Below are positions 63,430 to 64,000 of a stretch of DNA of 64,000 nucleotides, piece by piece. The DNA is from Lutimaribacter_A marinistellae (GTDB lineage Bacteria > Pseudomonadota > Alphaproteobacteria > Rhodobacterales > Rhodobacteraceae). Positions within the stretch are counted from its first letter, which is position 1; each line of letters starts with the position of its first letter. A model generated the notes under the pieces. It was given only the letters and a program-made list of their open reading frames with translations, was not told the DNA's origin and did no database searches. The DNA is taken from NCBI RefSeq assembly GCF_042648365.1, contig NZ_JBHRXI010000002.1, forward strand, positions 124,001 through 188,000, read 5' to 3'. The translations under genes and the position numbers were made by a program.

Positions 63430-63460
63430 CGACATTCTGGCTGTATGTCTCGAAATGTCG
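63430..63460 (+). repeat. Inverted repeat CGACATT/AATGTCG in the nrtA leader region
   Basis: Perfect 7-bp arms (63430-63436/63454-63460) with a 17-base gap. It may be a regulator site near the nrtA promoter or a part of the leader RNA. Confidence 0.4.
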
Positions 63461-63529
63461 TGACAACGAATGCTGCACTGCCGCATGGTTGAGTCGTCGA
63501 CCTGCAACGGGGTGGGTCGCACCGAATTC

Positions 63530-63564
63530 TCCCAATGACAGGGAAACTCTGAGCAAGGCCGCTC
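63530..63564 (+). ncRNA. Candidate ANTAR-target tandem hairpins (NasT-binding leader)
   Basis: Hairpin 1: TCCC/GGGA (63530-63533/63541-63544) with loop AATGACA (hexaloop AATGAC plus one A). Hairpin 2: GAGC/GCTC (63551-63554/63561-63564) with hexaloop AAGGCC. ANTAR targets have two such hairpins with A at loop position 1 and G at position 4; AATGAC and AAGGCC both fit. The second loop is also the 5' arm of the terminator, so forming it should block termination. Confidence 0.7.
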
Positions 63565-63609
63565 GCTTTCCGCCGAATTCCTTCGGCGGTTGGTGAACGG
63601 CCTTTTTTT
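63555..63609 (+). terminator. Leader attenuator terminator upstream of nrtA
   Basis: Outer stem AAGGCCG/CGGCCTT (63555-63561/63598-63604), inner perfect 8-bp hairpin CCGCCGAA-TTCC-TTCGGCGG (63570-63589), then a run of seven T (63603-63609). A strong intrinsic terminator 51 bp before the nrtA start codon, as expected for NasT control. Confidence 0.88.
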
Positions 63610-63659
63610 GCGTTCTGCCCGGGTCCTCCTCCCTCCCGGGCATCGAGAAAGGACAACGG

Positions 63660-64000
63660 ATGAAAAAGATCCTGATCGGTCTTGCGACCACGACCGCTTT
63701 GGCAAGCCCGGGCTTTGCCGAACTTCTGGACTTGGAAAAAGATGAACTGACCTTTGGTTTCATCAAGCTGACGGATATGGCCCCGCTCGCCGTCGCCTAT
63801 GAAAACGGCTATTTCCTTGACGAGGGCCTGTTCGTCACCCTCGAGGCGCAGGCCAATTGGAAAGTGCTGCTGGACGGTGTGATCGACGGTCAGCTCGATG
63901 GCGCTCACATGCTGGCCGGTCAGCCGCTTGCCGCGACCATCGGTTTCGGAACCGAGGCCCATATCATAACTCCCTTCTCCATGGACCTGAACGGCAATGG
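63660..64000 (+). CDS. nrtA: Nitrate ABC transporter substrate-binding protein (NrtA/NasF), 3'-truncated
   Basis: The first 113 residues are in the window. An AAAGGA ribosome site precedes ATG 63660. A signal sequence (MKKILIGLATTTALASPGFA) is followed by LTFGFIKLTDMAPLAVAYENGYF and DGVIDGQLDGAHMLAGQPLAA, the nitrate-binding protein pattern shared with NasS. It is the first gene after the NasT-controlled attenuator and presumably begins a nitrate uptake and reduction operon outside the window. Confidence 0.93.
   Translation, partial: MKKILIGLATTTALASPGFAELLDLEKDELTFGFIKLTDMAPLAVAYENGYFLDEGLFVTLEAQANWKVLLDGVIDGQLDGAHMLAGQPLAATIGFGTEAHIITPFSMDLNGN

Noticed and set aside
63487..63502. GGTTGA-GTCG-TCGACC hairpin as ANTAR hairpin 1
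   Set aside because: The loop is four bases, and its six-base version (AGTCGT) lacks G at position 4; the TCCC/GGGA hairpin nearer the terminator fits better.
1..64000. CRISPR arrays, tRNA/rRNA genes, phage or plasmid origins
   Set aside because: Scanned for regular short repeats, cloverleaf sequences and integrase/replication genes; none seen.

Overview
The window is about 64 kb of GC-rich (roughly 60-65%), densely packed bacterial DNA. Many neighbouring genes are translationally coupled by ATGA overlaps. The gene content points to an alphaproteobacterium, most likely Rhodobacterales/Roseobacter-like: two TRAP carboxylate transporters, four ABC uptake systems (one only partly in view), many LysR/TetR/IclR/GntR regulators, and a NasTS-controlled nitrate assimilation locus. 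This placement is inferred from gene families; no rRNA or other phylogenetic marker is present. I saw no tRNA, rRNA, CRISPR array, insertion sequence or prophage.

Layout. 1-996: end of an NSS sodium symporter gene. 1065-3642: a two-domain NTF2-like secreted protein with a divergent LysR gene, and a GST-like protein. 3739-8977: RND efflux permease, periplasmic adaptor and TetR repressor, with a 7+5+7 bp palindrome at the tetR start. 9182-13438: AEC permease, then a coupled set of HxlR regulator, acetylene-hydratase-like Mo/W enzyme and AhpD-like protein, closed by a strong terminator. 13524-17574: MFS exporter, aldo/keto reductase, LLM flavin monooxygenase and divergent LysR. 17946-25239: IclR, EamA, FAD dehydrogenase, SDR and a TRAP transporter, apparently one catabolic unit. 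25320-26837: an RTX protein with a tandemly duplicated C-terminal domain. 27579-35143: AraC regulator, then an envelope cluster (beta-propeller, unknown secreted protein, OprB-like porin), Crp/Fnr regulator and DUF3604 protein. 35252-41443: TetR, second TRAP transporter, acyl-CoA synthetase and a crotonase lacking one catalytic Glu. 41513-47649: polar amino-acid ABC transporter, divergent from a complete yehZYXW/OsmU-type ABC transporter that has a hairpin-rich leader. 47804-61190: EamA exporter, M32 carboxypeptidase and dipeptide ABC transporter, divergent from GntR, creatininase-family amidohydrolase, PanE-like reductase, SDR, PgdA/cyclic-imidase-type deacetylase and isoaspartyl peptidase. 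61648-64000: nasT, nasS, a leader with ANTAR-type hairpins and an overlapping terminator, and the start of nrtA.

The most notable items are: (i) the acetylene-hydratase-like enzyme, which keeps the catalytic-Asp and metal-Cys positions; (ii) the peptide/cyclic-amide cluster at 48-61 kb, whose enzymes suggest scavenging of damaged (imide/isoaspartyl) peptides; (iii) the NasT-responsive attenuator, where the second ANTAR hexaloop is also the terminator 5' arm; (iv) the duplicated domain in the RTX protein; and (v) the structured leader of the OsmU-like operon. Several sharp palindromes between divergent genes are likely operators for the adjacent regulators.
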